Source: OFTM10 sp964344055
GTDB lineage: Bacteria > Actinomycetota > Acidimicrobiia > Acidimicrobiales > Aldehydirespiratoraceae
DNA: 64,000 nucleotides
Assembly (NCBI GenBank): GCA_964344055.1
Contig: CAYFLT010000010.1
Span: forward strand, 1 to 64,000
Direction: 5' to 3'
A model generated the notes under the pieces. The model was not told the origin of the DNA, made no database searches, and saw only the letters and a list, made by a program, of their open reading frames with translations. Shown here piece after piece: positions 51,326 through 59,512 of the stretch. Numbering within the stretch: the first letter of the stretch is position 1; every line of letters starts with the position of its first letter. The position numbers and the translations under genes are program-made.

Positions 51326-51483
51326 GGTCAAACGCTGGGGGACAGGCACCCGTTTGACCCCCGAAGAAGAAGCACCCGCCATGAGAGGGTCAAACGGGTG
51401 CCTGTCCCCCTCCCTTTGACCCCCGCAGAAGAAGCACCCGCCACGGAAGGGTCAAACGGGTGCCTGTCCCCTCGGTTCGATCG
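51326..51483. repeat. Tandem 62-bp repeat array with 34-bp palindromic cores
   Basis: Cores start at 51326, 51388 and 51450, a constant 62-base period. The first reads GGTCAAACGCTGGGGG...CGTTTGACC; the second and third are in the opposite orientation (GGTCAAACGGGTGCCTGTCC), the third with a degraded right arm. The 28-base spacers (51360-51387, 51422-51449) are near copies (CCCG[A/C]AGAAGAAGCACCCGCC). The cores can fold with nine-base closing stems. It looks like a REP/BIME-type element and not a coding region. Confidence 0.75.
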
Positions 51484-51571
51484 GGCTGACGATGATTCGT
51501 CTCTCCCCACTCATAGACTGCGGGAGAACCGAAGTACCAAGAGTTGGGCTCGGAATACGCAAGGAGCCCAA

Positions 51572-51772
51572 ATGGCTACTGGAACCGTCAAGTTCTTCAA
51601 CAACGAGAAGGGCTACGGGTTCATCTCTCGCACGGACGGCGACGACGTCTTCGTCCACTTCTCCAACATCGAGGGGTCCGGTTTCCGCACCCTCGAAGAG
51701 GGCCAGAACGTCGAGTTCGAGATCGGCCCCGGCCGCAAGGGCGACGAGGCCCTCTCGGTCCGCGTGATCTGA
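51572..51772 (+). CDS. cspA: Cold-shock protein
   Basis: 66-residue single-domain RNA chaperone. It has RNP1 (KGYGFI) and RNP2 (VFVHFSNI), begins MATGTVKFFNNEKGYGF and ends ALSVRVI. AAGGAG lies five bases before the ATG, one of the few strong ribosome sites in the window. A GC-rich hairpin with TTTT follows. It sits between palindromic repeat copies. Confidence 0.95.
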   Translation: MATGTVKFFNNEKGYGFISRTDGDDVFVHFSNIEGSGFRTLEEGQNVEFEIGPGRKGDEALSVRVI

Positions 51773-51795
51773 TCGATCGCACCAGATCGCTTCCG

Positions 51796-51836
51796 AGCGC
51801 CCCGTCCGGTCCGCCGGGCGGGGCGCTCGTCGTTTT
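51796..51836 (+). terminator. Intrinsic terminator of the cold-shock gene
   Basis: AGCGCCCCG (51796-51804) pairs with CGGGGCGCT (51819-51827) with further inner CCGG pairing, followed by CGTCGTTTT. Confidence 0.8.
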
Positions 51837-51887
51837 GCCCGCGGACAGTGGAGAAGCCGACGTCTCTGTGAAGCCGTTCCCGACGAA

Positions 51888-51921
51888 GGTCAGACGGGTG
51901 CCTGTCCCCCAGCGTTTGACC
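51888..51921. repeat. Fourth 34-bp palindromic repeat, inverted
   Basis: The reverse complement of the core at 51326-51359 with a single mismatch (CAGACG for CAAACG). Its last base is the first base of the stop codon (minus strand) of the lipocalin-like gene, so it can act as that gene's terminator. Confidence 0.75.
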
Positions 51922-53039
51922 TACCAGTAGCCCTCGAGGCCGTAGGGCTTGTAGGGACCGATGATCATCTGCTCGAGCGCGCCGATCCCGACCCGATCGC
52001 CGTACCGTGCCCGCACGAGATGCTGCACGTGGAGGTTCTCGAACGCCGACTCGTCGACCTCGTCGAGCGACCAGGTCTCGCTCTCCATGGCGAGTTCGCC
52101 GTGCCAGAGTCCATGACCCCAGGTCGGATGTTGGTAGCCGAGCCCCTTCATGCGGTGAGCGAAGATCGGCTCCAACTCGATCTCGTGACGCTCCCCGTCC
52201 TCCACCGCCGTCATCGCGATCGTCGCCGCCGTCACCATGCGGCTCCCTTCCGCGAACGTCAGCTGGTGCTCCAGATTGCGCATGTGAAGCGGGTCGGGCT
52301 CCTCGACTCCGGGAAGGTCGTCGACGCTGCCGTAGACCGGCACCTGGGATCCGACCTGGAAGAGGGGTCGACCGAGGTTGTCCTCGAACAGCTGGTAGTG
52401 GATCCCGCAGTCGTCGAAGTGCAGCGGCGCCCACAGGAAGAAGATCCCGCTTCCCCCGGCATGGTTCGGCGCTCCCCGCGGGTCGCTACCGCCCACCGGT
52501 CGTAGCCCCCACGACCGATCCTTGGTACCGAGCGTCTCCTCCCGGTCGAGCTCGAGGCGCTTCCCCCCGAACTGAATCCATCCGCTCCAATGACCCAACT
52601 GGGTGAAACGGGTGGTGTCCATGTGCTTGCGAAGACCACCCTGGAGATGGTGACGGGGCTCCTCGATGTTCGCGGTGCGGCCCTCGAACCGCAGGTCACA
52701 TGAGAAGTCGGTCTCGTTGGAATCGAGGGTGACCCGGCACGAGCGCATGGGCTCCACGATCTCGAGTTCGAACGGGCCCACACTCAGGTCCGTGGGTTCC
52801 TTCGTAGCGCGAGCGCTGGCATGGAATGCGTGCTGACGACCTTCGTAGACGATCGAGATGCCGCAGTCCTTGATCCCGAGATGTGGGTAGAGCGCGGCCC
52901 CGACACCGAGGTACATGTCACCGGCCTTCGAGTAGCCGTTGAACCAGTAGCGCTCGTAGACGTCCTTGTCGCTCGATGCGGGATGTGCGATCGGGTCGGG
53001 CGTCTGATGGATCGGGAAGTCGTCGAACTTCGAGAGCAT
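51921..53039 (-). CDS. AttH/CrtC-like lipocalin-fold protein
   Basis: 372 residues without signal peptide. WFNGYSKAGDMYLGVGAALYPH, CRVTLDSNETDFSCDLRFEGRTANIEEPRH, GHWSGWIQFGGKRLELDREETLGTKDRSWGLRP and IFFLWAPLHFDDCGIHYQLFED are typical of large actinobacterial lipocalin-like proteins related to hydroxyneurosporene synthase-type domains. Function is unknown. Its stop touches a 34-base palindromic repeat. Confidence 0.55.
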   Translation of the reverse strand: MLSKFDDFPIHQTPDPIAHPASSDKDVYERYWFNGYSKAGDMYLGVGAALYPHLGIKDCGISIVYEGRQHAFHASARATKEPTDLSVGPFELEIVEPMRSCRVTLDSNETDFSCDLRFEGRTANIEEPRHHLQGGLRKHMDTTRFTQLGHWSGWIQFGGKRLELDREETLGTKDRSWGLRPVGGSDPRGAPNHAGGSGIFFLWAPLHFDDCGIHYQLFEDNLGRPLFQVGSQVPVYGSVDDLPGVEEPDPLHMRNLEHQLTFAEGSRMVTAATIAMTAVEDGERHEIELEPIFAHRMKGLGYQHPTWGHGLWHGELAMESETWSLDEVDESAFENLHVQHLVRARYGDRVGIGALEQMIIGPYKPYGLEGYW

Positions 53040-53055
53040 CCCGACAGGCTGTCAG

Positions 53056-53883
53056 CTACGCCGCCGAGCGTCGATTCCGCCCGCGCCGGCCCGAGCTGGC
53101 ACCCGGAACCGGCTCCCACCGGAACGTCTTCAGGGCGACGATCGCCCCGAAGACCAGCCACGCGGCCTGGATGCCGAGGTGGTCCCATTCGATGGCCGGC
53201 GATGCACTCCACGGGTTCATCGACTCTGAGAACGCGATGGCGAAGTGCTTCAGCGGGAAGATGTCGCCCAGGATCTCCAGCCACTGCGGTGGATCGTCTC
53301 CGAAGCTGACGAACACATTGGAGATGAATCCGAGCGGGAGGAGGGTGGCACTGGTGAGCGACTGGGCCGACGACGCCGTCTTGGCCACACCGGCGACCGC
53401 GACACCCAGGATGGCGAAGGTGGCCGACCCGACCACGAACGCCAGCACCATTGCCGGCGCCTTGGCCACCTCGATGTTGATGCCGTAGGCCAGCACTCCG
53501 ACGGTGGTCATCAGCACCATGGAGCCGAAGGCCACCAGCACGCCGGAGGCCACGACCGCGGTCATGTACATCCAGGGCGCCACCGGCGTCCCCCGAACCC
53601 GCTTGAGGATTCCGAGGTCACGCTTGGAGGACAGGTTCATCCCGATGTTCGTGTAGGTGGCCGACGCCGCAGCGAACACCGCAAGACCCGGGGCGTAGAA
53701 CTGGGCGACCTTGATCGGACCGTAGGTCGTCTCGCCGATTTCGTCGTTGCCGAACATCGCGACGAACAGCACCAACATGATCAGCGGCAGGCCGATGGTG
53801 AAGAAGGCGGCCACCGGGGTACGCGCGAACGCGCGGTTCTGGCCCTTGGTGAGGCGCCAGATGATGCCGAGATCGCGGCTCAC
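53056..53883 (-). CDS. ABC-2 type transporter permease
   Basis: 275 residues, six membrane segments. FFTIGLPLIMLVLFVAMFG, AVFAAASATYTNIGMNLSSKRDLGILKRVRGTPV (typical ABC-2 coupling loop) and LLPLGFISNVFVSFGDDPPQWLEILGDIFPLKHF. GTG 53883 overlaps the ATPase stop (GTGA). It forms a DrrAB-like exporter with the next gene; cargo unknown. Confidence 0.85.
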   Translation of the reverse strand: MSRDLGIIWRLTKGQNRAFARTPVAAFFTIGLPLIMLVLFVAMFGNDEIGETTYGPIKVAQFYAPGLAVFAAASATYTNIGMNLSSKRDLGILKRVRGTPVAPWMYMTAVVASGVLVAFGSMVLMTTVGVLAYGINIEVAKAPAMVLAFVVGSATFAILGVAVAGVAKTASSAQSLTSATLLPLGFISNVFVSFGDDPPQWLEILGDIFPLKHFAIAFSESMNPWSASPAIEWDHLGIQAAWLVFGAIVALKTFRWEPVPGASSGRRGRNRRSAA

Positions 53884-54809
53884 GAGGCGCCGCCCTCGCC
53901 GGCATCGTCTTCCAGCAGCTGCAGATAGACGCTCTCGAGATCCTGGTGGGTGACGGTCAGCCCGGACAGCTCGATCCCCTGTTCGACGGCCCACCCGGTG
54001 ATGTGGGCGAGGTCGGCGGTGGGCGTGGAGGTCACGATCTCGACGGCGCGATCCCTACCTGTCACGGCTCCGCCGAGCGGATCGATCAGACCCGCGATCG
54101 GTGCATCGACCGTGGGGAGATCGAACCGGATCATCGTCCCCTGACCCGACGAGTCGCGCAGCTCGGCCGGCGTGCCCTCTGCGACGATCCGGCCCCCGGA
54201 CATCACCAACACCCGATCAGCGAGATACTCCGCCTCGTCGAGATAGTGCGTCGTGAGCACGACCGTCCGCCCCAGCGAGGTCAGGTTCTCGATGAGCTGC
54301 CAGCTCCGCCGCCGGGCGGCCGGGTCGAAGCCGGTCGTGGGTTCATCGAGGAAGATCAGCTCCGGATCGCCGATGAGGCCGAGCGCCAGATCAATCCGGC
54401 GCTGCTGTCCTCCCGAGAGGCTCTGAATCCGTTCGTGAGCCTTTTCCTCGAGTTCGACGAGCGACAAGAGCTCGTCGATGTCGCGCCGCTTCGAATAGGC
54501 GGAGCCGTACAGCTCCAGAACCTCTCGAACCGTGAACTCGGGATCCACCCCGGCCGACTGGAGAACGATGCCGATCCGGTCGCGGAACTCCCGACCCCCG
54601 GACGCCGGGTCCACACCGAGCACCGACACCGACCCGGCGTCACGCTCTCGATGCCCCTCGAGCATCTCCACCGTGGTGGACTTGCCGGCACCGTTCGGGC
54701 CGAGGATGGCCAGCACCTCGCCTTCGTGGACCTCGAAGGACACACCGTCGACCGCTCGAGTGCCGCCGTAGTGCTTGACGAGATCCCTGACCTCGATCGT
54801 TGCCGTCAT
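53880..54809 (-). CDS. ABC transporter ATPase, DrrA-like
   Basis: 309 residues: Walker A GPNGAGKST, signature SLSGGQQRRIDLALGL, Walker B LIFLDEP, switch TTHYLDEAE. The C-terminal extension (about 225-309) is typical of DrrA-type ATPases. Partner of the coupled ABC-2 permease. Divergent from the small membrane protein gene. Confidence 0.9.
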   Translation of the reverse strand: MTATIEVRDLVKHYGGTRAVDGVSFEVHEGEVLAILGPNGAGKSTTVEMLEGHRERDAGSVSVLGVDPASGGREFRDRIGIVLQSAGVDPEFTVREVLELYGSAYSKRRDIDELLSLVELEEKAHERIQSLSGGQQRRIDLALGLIGDPELIFLDEPTTGFDPAARRRSWQLIENLTSLGRTVVLTTHYLDEAEYLADRVLVMSGGRIVAEGTPAELRDSSGQGTMIRFDLPTVDAPIAGLIDPLGGAVTGRDRAVEIVTSTPTADLAHITGWAVEQGIELSGLTVTHQDLESVYLQLLEDDAGEGGAS

Positions 54810-54877
54810 GGACTGGCCACCCTAGCCAGTGCACCGGTGGTGGGTCTCGCCGCGCTCCAGCGGGCAGAATCAACCCA

Positions 54878-55261
54878 ATGCGTCCCCTCCCCGGAATGGC
54901 AGTCGTCGCCGAGTACACCACCAAGCTCCAAGCCGACCTGGCCGTGGCCCTGCTCTGGGACTCCGGCGTGGAGGGCACGATCCTGAGCGACCCGGCCCAC
55001 TCGGTGGCGCCGCACCACGTCACCGACCCCATGTTCCTCGTGGTGGTGCGCAAGGAAGTCGCCGACGAGGCGCGCGATGTCCTGCTCGAGGAAGCGATGA
55101 GCGAAGGCGAGGCCGACCTCGTCTACGAGCACAAACCACTCGAGTCGAGGCCGGCCCTGTTCCGATGGGCGGCGTGGGCGCTCTTCTGGGCGATCCCCGG
55201 CGCCTTCATCGTCGCCATCCTGTTGCTGATCTGGTTCCTGCTGGGAGCCCTCTTCCCGTAG
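54878..55261 (+). CDS. DUF2007-like membrane protein
   Basis: 127 residues. The N-terminal part (VVAEYTTKLQADLAVALLWDSGVEGTIL, then LVVVRKEVADEARDVLLEE) matches the pattern of DUF2007 signal-transducer-like domains, and a C-terminal helix (FWAIPGAFIVAILLLIWFLLGALF) anchors it. ATG 54878 is seven bases after CAGAAT. Function unknown. Confidence 0.5.
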   Translation: MRPLPGMAVVAEYTTKLQADLAVALLWDSGVEGTILSDPAHSVAPHHVTDPMFLVVVRKEVADEARDVLLEEAMSEGEADLVYEHKPLESRPALFRWAAWALFWAIPGAFIVAILLLIWFLLGALFP

Positions 55262-55272
55262 CCGCGAACCCG

Positions 55273-55338
55273 CCAGGGCGCGAACTCGCAGCGAGGAACC
55301 TGCGCATGAGCGCCCCCAGGGCGCGAACTCGCAGCGAG
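55273..55338. repeat. 23-bp direct repeat, two copies
   Basis: CCAGGGCGCGAACTCGCAGC (first 20 bases) occurs at 55273-55295 and 55316-55338, a 43-base period, in the spacer between convergent genes. A partial copy (CGCGAACCCGCCAGGG) precedes it. Confidence 0.6.
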
Positions 55339-55340
55339 TA

Positions 55341-56378
55341 CTACGCCATGCCCTGGCCGCCGGAGGTCTCGGCGACGCTCTGCTTGCCGGCGGAGATCCA
55401 CGGCATCATGGCGCGCAGCTCCTTGCCGACGGTCTCGATCGGGTGGTCGTGGCCCGCCTGTTCGAGGGCGTGGAACTTCTCGCGTCCCGACCGGCTCTCC
55501 TCGACCCAGTTGGCGGCGAAGGTGCCGTCCTGAATTTCGGTGAGGAGCTGCTTCATCGTCGCCTTGACGCTGTCGTCGATGACACGCGGCCCAGAGCTGA
55601 GATCGCCCCACTCGGCGGTGTCACTCACGGAGTAGCGCATGCCGGCGATGCCCTCTTCGTACATCAGGTCGACGATGAGCTTGAGCTCGTGCAGGCACTC
55701 GAAGTAGGCGACCTCGGGCTGGTAGCCGGCCTCGATCAAGGTCTCGAACCCGGCCTGAACGAGACGGGTCGTGCCCCCGCAGAGCACCGCCTGCTCGCCG
55801 AACAGATCGGTTTCGGTCTCTTCGGTGAAGGTGGTCTCGATGACCCCGGCACGGGCACCACCGATGGCGTCGGCGTAGGCAAGCGCAAGATCCTTCGCGC
55901 CACCGCTGGCATCCTGCTCGACTGCGATGAGCGCAGGCACGCCGCCACCCTCGCTGTAGGTACGACGCACGAGGTGGCCGGGGCCCTTCGGGGCGACCAT
56001 ACAGACGTCGATGCCGGCGGGCGGCTCGATGAGGTCGAAACGGATGTTGAAGCCGTGGGCGAAGAAGAGGGCGTCGCCCTCCTGCATGTTGGGGGCCACG
56101 TGCTCCTCGTAGATGGCCGCCATCTCGGTATCGGGCATGAGCATCATGACGACATCGGCTTCGGCCACAGCCGCCGCGATCGGCAACACCCTGCGCCCCG
56201 CAGCCCCGGCCTTGGCGACCGACGACGAGCCCTCCCGCAGACCGACCCGGACGTCGACCCCCGACTCCTTCAGGTTCAGGGCGTGGGCGTGACCCTGGGA
56301 GCCGTAGCCGAGGATCGCCACCTTCCGGTCGGCGATCGCCGAACGGTCGACGTCCTTTTCGTAGTAGATGTTGGCCAT
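55341..56378 (-). CDS. ilvC: Ketol-acid reductoisomerase
   Basis: Second step of valine, leucine and isoleucine synthesis; 345 residues, class I. NAD(P) motif VAILGYGSQGHAHALNLKESG, LMPDTEMAAIYEEHVAP, AHGFNIRF, VAPKGPGHLVRRTYSEGGGVPALIAV, and the metal/substrate domain AYADAIGGARAGVIETTFTEETETDLFGEQAVLCGG with ECLHELKLIVDLMYEEGI. ATG 56378 has AGGGG upstream. It lies 113 bases after ilvN and is probably in the same transcript. Confidence 0.97.
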   Translation of the reverse strand: MANIYYEKDVDRSAIADRKVAILGYGSQGHAHALNLKESGVDVRVGLREGSSSVAKAGAAGRRVLPIAAAVAEADVVMMLMPDTEMAAIYEEHVAPNMQEGDALFFAHGFNIRFDLIEPPAGIDVCMVAPKGPGHLVRRTYSEGGGVPALIAVEQDASGGAKDLALAYADAIGGARAGVIETTFTEETETDLFGEQAVLCGGTTRLVQAGFETLIEAGYQPEVAYFECLHELKLIVDLMYEEGIAGMRYSVSDTAEWGDLSSGPRVIDDSVKATMKQLLTEIQDGTFAANWVEESRSGREKFHALEQAGHDHPIETVGKELRAMMPWISAGKQSVAETSGGQGMA

Positions 56379-56491
56379 TGGGATACCCCTTGTTGTCGCT
56401 GCCATCCGGCAGAACCGCGACAGCGATTCTGCCCCGGTGGTTCGGTTGTTGGACTGTTTCGGCCGACAACGTCGGCTGGTGTGACAGTGGG

Positions 56492-56998
56492 TCAGGTGTC
56501 CAGGCTCGGGAGTGCCACGCGTCCCGTGCGCTGGAGTTCCACGATCCCGAAGGGTCGCAGTCGTTCTTCGAGTTCGTCGAGGCGGGAGGGGCGAGCCGAC
56601 CACGACATCATGATCTGGTCGTGACCTTCGCTGAGGACGTACGCCCGATAGTCGTCGACGATCTCCATCAGCTCGCGCCGCCGGCCGTCCTCTATCCGGA
56701 CCGTGATGAGCATGAGCTCACGTTCGACCGACTCCTCGGGATCGAGCTCGGTGATGTCGACGACATTGATCAGCTTGTTGAGCTGCTTCACGACCTGCTC
56801 GAGCGGCGAGCCCTCCACGTCGACGGTGAAGGTGATCCGGCTGAACCGCTCGTCGTCGGTGGGAGCAACGGCCAGCGAGTGGATGTTGAACCCGCGGCGG
56901 GAGAAGAGACCGGCGACCCGCGCGAGCACGCCCGGCTTGTTCTCGACGGTGGTGACGATCGTGTGCCAACGGTGGGTGGGGGTGGCGCTGTTCATCAT
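56492..56998 (-). CDS. ilvN: Acetolactate synthase small (regulatory) subunit
   Basis: 168 residues with an ACT domain (TIVTTVENKPGVLARVAGLFSRRGFNIHSLAVAPTD) that binds valine for feedback control, and a C-terminal domain (ELMLITVRIEDGRRRELMEIVDDYRAYV). Two ATGs (56998, 56995) open the frame and overlap the ilvB stop. Confidence 0.95.
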   Translation of the reverse strand: MMNSATPTHRWHTIVTTVENKPGVLARVAGLFSRRGFNIHSLAVAPTDDERFSRITFTVDVEGSPLEQVVKQLNKLINVVDITELDPEESVERELMLITVRIEDGRRRELMEIVDDYRAYVLSEGHDQIMMSWSARPSRLDELEERLRPFGIVELQRTGRVALPSLDT

Positions 56999-58761
56999 TC
57001 AGCCCTTCCGTCGAGCAGGTGCTGCTGACTCGGGTCGACCATCACTTCGGAGTTGGTCTTGCCGGCGGCCACCATCGGGAACACGTTCTCACCGGCGTCG
57101 GTACGGAACTCCACGACGACGGACCGATCCTCGATCTCGTTGGCCTTGGCGATGGCCGGAGCGACCTCCTCGGGTGACTCGACCCGGATGCCGACAGCCC
57201 CCATCGACTCGGCCCACTTGACGTAGTCGGGCACCGAGTCCGACAGGTGAACCTCGCTGTAGCGCTCGTCGTAGAACATCTCCTGCCACTGGCGAACCAT
57301 TCCGAGGTACGAATTGTTCAGGAGCGCCACCTTGATCGGGATGTTCTCGACCGCTGAGGTCACCAGTTCCTGAGCGGTCATCTGGAAGCAGCCGTCGCCG
57401 TCGACCGCCCAAACCCGTCGATCCGGCATGCCGGCCTTCGCTCCGATCGCAGCCGGGATGGAGAAGCCCATGGTGCCCAGCCCGCCGGAGTTGACGAACG
57501 TGTAGGGGTGGTCGAACTTCCACCACTGGCTGGCGTACATCTGATGCTGGCCGACACCCGAGCACAGGATGGTGTCGTGCGGGTTGTTCTCCCGCAGCTG
57601 TTCGAGGACGAACTGTGGCTTCAGCTTCGCCCCAGGCGCCGACTGCTCGTAGACGAGCGGGAACTTCTCCTGCCAGCCCGAGACGGTGGAGCGCCAGACG
57701 CTGCGGTCCGCCTGGGCGTCGGCGCCACCGAGCTCGCGCATGACGGCAAGGATGCCTTCGATCACGAGGCGGCAATCACCGACGATTCCGACGGTGGCCT
57801 GTCGCACCTTGTCGAGTTCCGCCGGATCGATGTCGACGTGGATCACCTTCGCGTCGGGGGCGAACCCATCGAGTTTGCCGGTGACCCGATCGTCGAAGCG
57901 GGCCCCGAGCGAGATGAGTAGGTCGGACTGCTGCATGGCGGTGACCGCGGTGTAGTTGCCGTGCATCCCCGGCATGCCGAGACAGAGCTCGTGACGATCG
58001 GGGAAGGCGCCGCGGGCCATCAGCGTGGTGACCACCGGGATCTGGACCATCTCGGCCAGTTCCATCAGGGCATCGGCGGCCCGCGCCTTCAGCACGCCGC
58101 CGCCGACGTAGAGCACGGGACGCTCGGCGTCGCGAATCATCTCGGCCGCCTCACGGATGAGCGCCGGATCCCCTTCGGTGACCGGGTGATATCCAGGCAA
58201 TTCCATGTCGGCGTCGGTGGGCTCGTACCAGGTCATCGCCGAGCGTGGATTGACCGGATCGACGATGTCCTTCGGGATGTCGACCAGCACCGGGCCAGGT
58301 CGGCCGGTGGTGGCGATGTGGAAGGCCTCGTGGATGACGCGAGGAATGTCCTGGGCCTCAGTGACCAGGAAGTTGTGCTTGGTGACCGCCATCGTGATGC
58401 CGGTGGTGTCGCACTCCTGGAAAGCGTCGGTGCCGATGGCGGCGTAGGGCACCTGGCCGGTGATGCACACCATCGGGATGGAGTCGAGATAGGCGTCACA
58501 GAGCGGGGTGACCATGTTGGTGGCCGCCGGCCCGCTGGTGACCATCGCCACGCCGGGTCGGCCGGTGGCCTGGGCGTAGCCCTCGGCCATGTGCCCGGCG
58601 CCCTGCTCGTGGCGCACCAGCACGTGGCGGATCGACGAGTCGATGATCGGGTCGTACACCGGCAAGATCGCGCCACCAGGGAGGCCGAACATCACCTCGA
58701 CACCCTCGTGCTCGAGGGCTTTGACGAGGGCCTCGCCGCCGGACATCTGTTGGTTGGTCAT
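56995..58761 (-). CDS. ilvB: Acetolactate synthase large (catalytic) subunit
   Basis: 588 residues, thiamine-diphosphate enzyme. GLPGGAILPVYD, VRHEQGAGHMAEGYAQATGRPGVAMVTSGPAATN (catalytic Glu in RHEQGA), GARFDDRVTGKLD (FAD), and the ThDP motif VDGDGCFQMTAQELVTSAVENIPIKVALLNN. ATG 58761 is preferred because an upstream GTG (58821) lies inside the T-tract of the attenuator terminator. First gene of ilvBNC. Confidence 0.95.
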   Translation of the reverse strand: MTNQQMSGGEALVKALEHEGVEVMFGLPGGAILPVYDPIIDSSIRHVLVRHEQGAGHMAEGYAQATGRPGVAMVTSGPAATNMVTPLCDAYLDSIPMVCITGQVPYAAIGTDAFQECDTTGITMAVTKHNFLVTEAQDIPRVIHEAFHIATTGRPGPVLVDIPKDIVDPVNPRSAMTWYEPTDADMELPGYHPVTEGDPALIREAAEMIRDAERPVLYVGGGVLKARAADALMELAEMVQIPVVTTLMARGAFPDRHELCLGMPGMHGNYTAVTAMQQSDLLISLGARFDDRVTGKLDGFAPDAKVIHVDIDPAELDKVRQATVGIVGDCRLVIEGILAVMRELGGADAQADRSVWRSTVSGWQEKFPLVYEQSAPGAKLKPQFVLEQLRENNPHDTILCSGVGQHQMYASQWWKFDHPYTFVNSGGLGTMGFSIPAAIGAKAGMPDRRVWAVDGDGCFQMTAQELVTSAVENIPIKVALLNNSYLGMVRQWQEMFYDERYSEVHLSDSVPDYVKWAESMGAVGIRVESPEEVAPAIAKANEIEDRSVVVEFRTDAGENVFPMVAAGKTNSEVMVDPSQQHLLDGRAE

Positions 58762-58818
58762 CAGTGAATCCAAGGTGGAGCGCAAGCGCGAACGGACAGA
58801 AACTATCGGGGTCGAAAA

Positions 58819-58844
58819 CACGAAACGACCTCCCGAGGGAGGCC
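58819..58844 (-). terminator. Attenuator terminator ahead of ilvB
   Basis: On the minus strand GGCCTCCC pairs with GGGAGGTC (58827-58844), followed by TCGTTTCGTGTTTT. It lies between the leader peptide and ilvB, the position of an attenuation terminator. Confidence 0.7.
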
Positions 58845-58884
58845 GTGGCGCACGTTCAGTTCCGAATGAGGACGCGAACGGGCG

Positions 58885-58926
58885 CTAGTTGATCCCTACT
58901 ACGAGGAGTCGACCAGCGCGGTTCAC
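58885..58926 (-). CDS. ilvBNC leader peptide
   Basis: 13 residues, MNRAGRLLVVGIN, with consecutive Leu-Leu-Val-Val and a nearby Ile, the three amino acids made by the pathway. GTG 58926 is seven bases from TATAGT (58934-58939 on the minus strand), so the transcript is likely leaderless. The stop TAG is about 40 bases ahead of the terminator hairpin. Ribosome stalling on these codons would let ilvB be transcribed when branched-chain amino acids are scarce. Confidence 0.75.
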   Translation of the reverse strand: MNRAGRLLVVGIN

Positions 58927-58933
58927 GGCGCCG

Positions 58934-58943
58934 ACTATAGCGT
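58934..58943. promoter_or_regulatory. Overlapping divergent -10 elements for the ilv leader and nucleotidyltransferase gene
   Basis: TATAGT on the minus strand (58934-58939) serves the leader peptide with a seven-base spacer. TAGCGT on the plus strand (58938-58943) is eight bases before GTG 58952. They share two bases, so the two promoters should exclude each other. Confidence 0.55.
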
Positions 58944-58951
58944 GACCGGCC

Positions 58952-59512
58952 GTGAGTGGCATCGGCGTATACCCGGGTTCGTTCAACCCGCCGACTCGGG
59001 CCCACATCGAGATCGCCCTGACCGCGGTCCGGCACCACGACCTCGACCGTGTCGATCTCGCCGTCTCGACCGTGACGCTCGGAAAGGAAGATATCGACAT
59101 CCCTCGCTTCGAGCATCGTCTCGAAGTGCTCCGATCCACCGCTGCCGCCGTCCCCGGACTCGGTGTCCTGGTGACCGAGGCGCAGATGATCGTCGACATC
59201 GCCGAGGGCTACGACCTCGTCGTGATGGGTGCGGACAAGTGGGCGCAGGTGAACGACCCCACCTGGTATGCCGACGAGGGCGCCCGTGACGCCGCCCTCC
59301 ACCGGCTCCCGACGGTGGCGCTGGCACCCCGTGACCCCCACCCCGTTCCGGCCGCGCTCGCGTTGCCGGTCGATGCCGGGCTGCAGGAGATGTCGTCGAG
59401 CGCGGCACGGGCCGGTCGACGGGAATGGATGACCGAAGCCGCGGCCGAGTTCGACCGGGCGACCGGGGCTTGGACCGACGAAGACCGCTACCGGCGCTGG
59501 CTCAGTCGTTGA
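58952..59512 (+). CDS. Nucleotidyltransferase-superfamily protein (NadD/CoaD-like)
   Basis: 186 residues. GVYPGSFNPPTRAHIEIA is the nucleotidylyltransferase P-loop with TRAH in place of TxGH/HxGH, and SSSAARAG stands for the ISSTxxR motif. The substrate domain VVMGADKWAQVNDPTWYADEGARDAAL is like NadD. Possible reactions are NaMN adenylylation or another nucleotidyl transfer; the changed motifs make this uncertain. Confidence 0.65.
   Translation: MSGIGVYPGSFNPPTRAHIEIALTAVRHHDLDRVDLAVSTVTLGKEDIDIPRFEHRLEVLRSTAAAVPGLGVLVTEAQMIVDIAEGYDLVVMGADKWAQVNDPTWYADEGARDAALHRLPTVALAPRDPHPVPAALALPVDAGLQEMSSSAARAGRREWMTEAAAEFDRATGAWTDEDRYRRWLSR

Noticed and set aside
51326..51483. CRISPR array
   Set aside because: Regular spacing suggests one, but the intervening 28-base segments are near copies of each other and repeat orientation changes; no cas genes are nearby.
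56995..58821. ilvB starting at GTG 58821
   Set aside because: The GTG lies within the T-tract of the attenuator terminator and adds 20 residues not typical of IlvB.
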